This document shows, in pieces, positions 63,743-64,000 of a stretch of 64,000 nt of DNA. The notes below the pieces were generated by a model that did no database searches, was not told where the DNA came from, and worked only from the letters and a program-made list of their open reading frames with translations. The position numbers were made by a program, and so were the translations under genes. Numbering within the stretch: the first letter of the stretch is position 1; the number at the start of each line of letters is the position of its first letter. Source of the DNA: Torymus aiolomorphi (Eukaryota > Arthropoda > Insecta > Hymenoptera > Torymidae); NCBI GenBank assembly GCA_036365515.1, contig CM070873.1, positions 214,319,376 through 214,383,375 on the forward strand. Reading direction: 5' to 3'.

Positions 63743-64000
63743 GTGATTATATATAAACCCCAGCGAAGCGTGTATTATGTTCTGCATACCATCTCGACTC
63801 TACTGGTATCTTACCAGTATCGACGTAGCTATTTATAGCTAAAGGTTTTTGCATAGATTGTGTTTAATTTATTTGACTAGTTTTTTATTTTTATTTTTGT
63901 ATGTGTTTTAACTCTATATATTTTTAATAAAGCCTGAAGAGGTCAGGGAACTTCCTGACGAAACGTTGCAATCTAGTATTCAAGATTGTTTTCAAATTTA
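63743..64000 (+). mobile_element. 3' terminal repeat (pLTR) of the Penelope-like element, cut by window end
   Basis: Same sequence as 61392-61649, beginning GTGATTATATATAAACCCCA right after the ORF stop. It includes the second plus-strand hammerhead-like motif at about 63930-63972. The end of the element and its target duplication lie outside the window. Confidence 0.9.
63930..63972 (+). ncRNA. Hammerhead-ribozyme-like motif, 3' pLTR
   Basis: Identical in core to the motif at 61577. Two direct copies flank the ORF, so cleavage at both could release a unit-length RNA. Confidence 0.65.

Overview
This window reads as eukaryotic, AT-rich arthropod DNA, probably insect and perhaps hymenopteran (inference from CpG-rich islands with (CT)n tracts and from the transposon mix, not from a species-diagnostic gene). 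Host coding content is sparse. There is one multi-exon gene-like unit at 17.07-20.81 kb (+ strand), with good splice sites but one frame break, and one short terminal exon at 43.76-43.84 kb (- strand) encoding a hydrophobic GPI-anchor-like tail. Nearly everything else is mobile or repetitive DNA.

Layout. 0-1.9 kb: the 5' part of a non-LTR retrotransposon (- strand; ORF1 with three zinc knuckles, start of ORF2). 1.9-5.87 kb and 14.76-15.06 kb: a 93-bp satellite (A) that has collected a dead mariner (2280-3581) and two foldback MITEs (4179-4803, 5116-5548). 5867-14759: an 8.9-kb element inserted into satellite A. Its inverted arms are tandem arrays (about 164-bp and 173-bp units) and its core is GC-rich and gene-like with no recognisable transposase. 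This is the best candidate for an undescribed mobile element. 15.6-16.8 kb: a 127-bp satellite (D). 17-20.8 kb: the multi-exon gene, with a MITE in its last intron. 22.4-23.0 kb: a foldback MITE. 23.4-25.4 kb: a 166-bp tandem array (E) next to a tRNA-like sequence. 25.4-32.4 kb: a second giant inverted repeat (about 7 kb, arms about 2.4-2.6 kb), bordered by long (TA)n tracts. 33-44.9 kb: mostly single-copy-looking noncoding DNA with two GC-rich patches, one TIR element and the host terminal exon. 45-53 kb: several foldbacks and TIR elements, a hairpin-containing dispersed repeat seen at four places, and AT-rich DNA.

53.05-59.75 kb: a nearly complete BEL/Pao LTR retrotransposon (- strand) with gag, protease, RT, RNase H and integrase in one frame, broken by four in-frame stops. 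Its 5' LTR is cut after about 96 bp by Penelope-like elements (59.75-64.0 kb). These are a 5'-truncated inverted copy head to head with a full-length, apparently intact copy. That copy has a 58-bp spliceosomal-type intron, an RT with YVDD, a GIY-YIG endonuclease and terminal repeats carrying a hammerhead-ribozyme-like motif.

The nesting gives a relative order: satellite A is older than its insertions (mariner, MITEs, giant foldback), and the BEL element is older than the Penelope insertion. The two Penelope copies are nearly identical in protein over their shared part, so that insertion is probably recent. All family names come from motif recognition by eye. No database search or alignment program was run.
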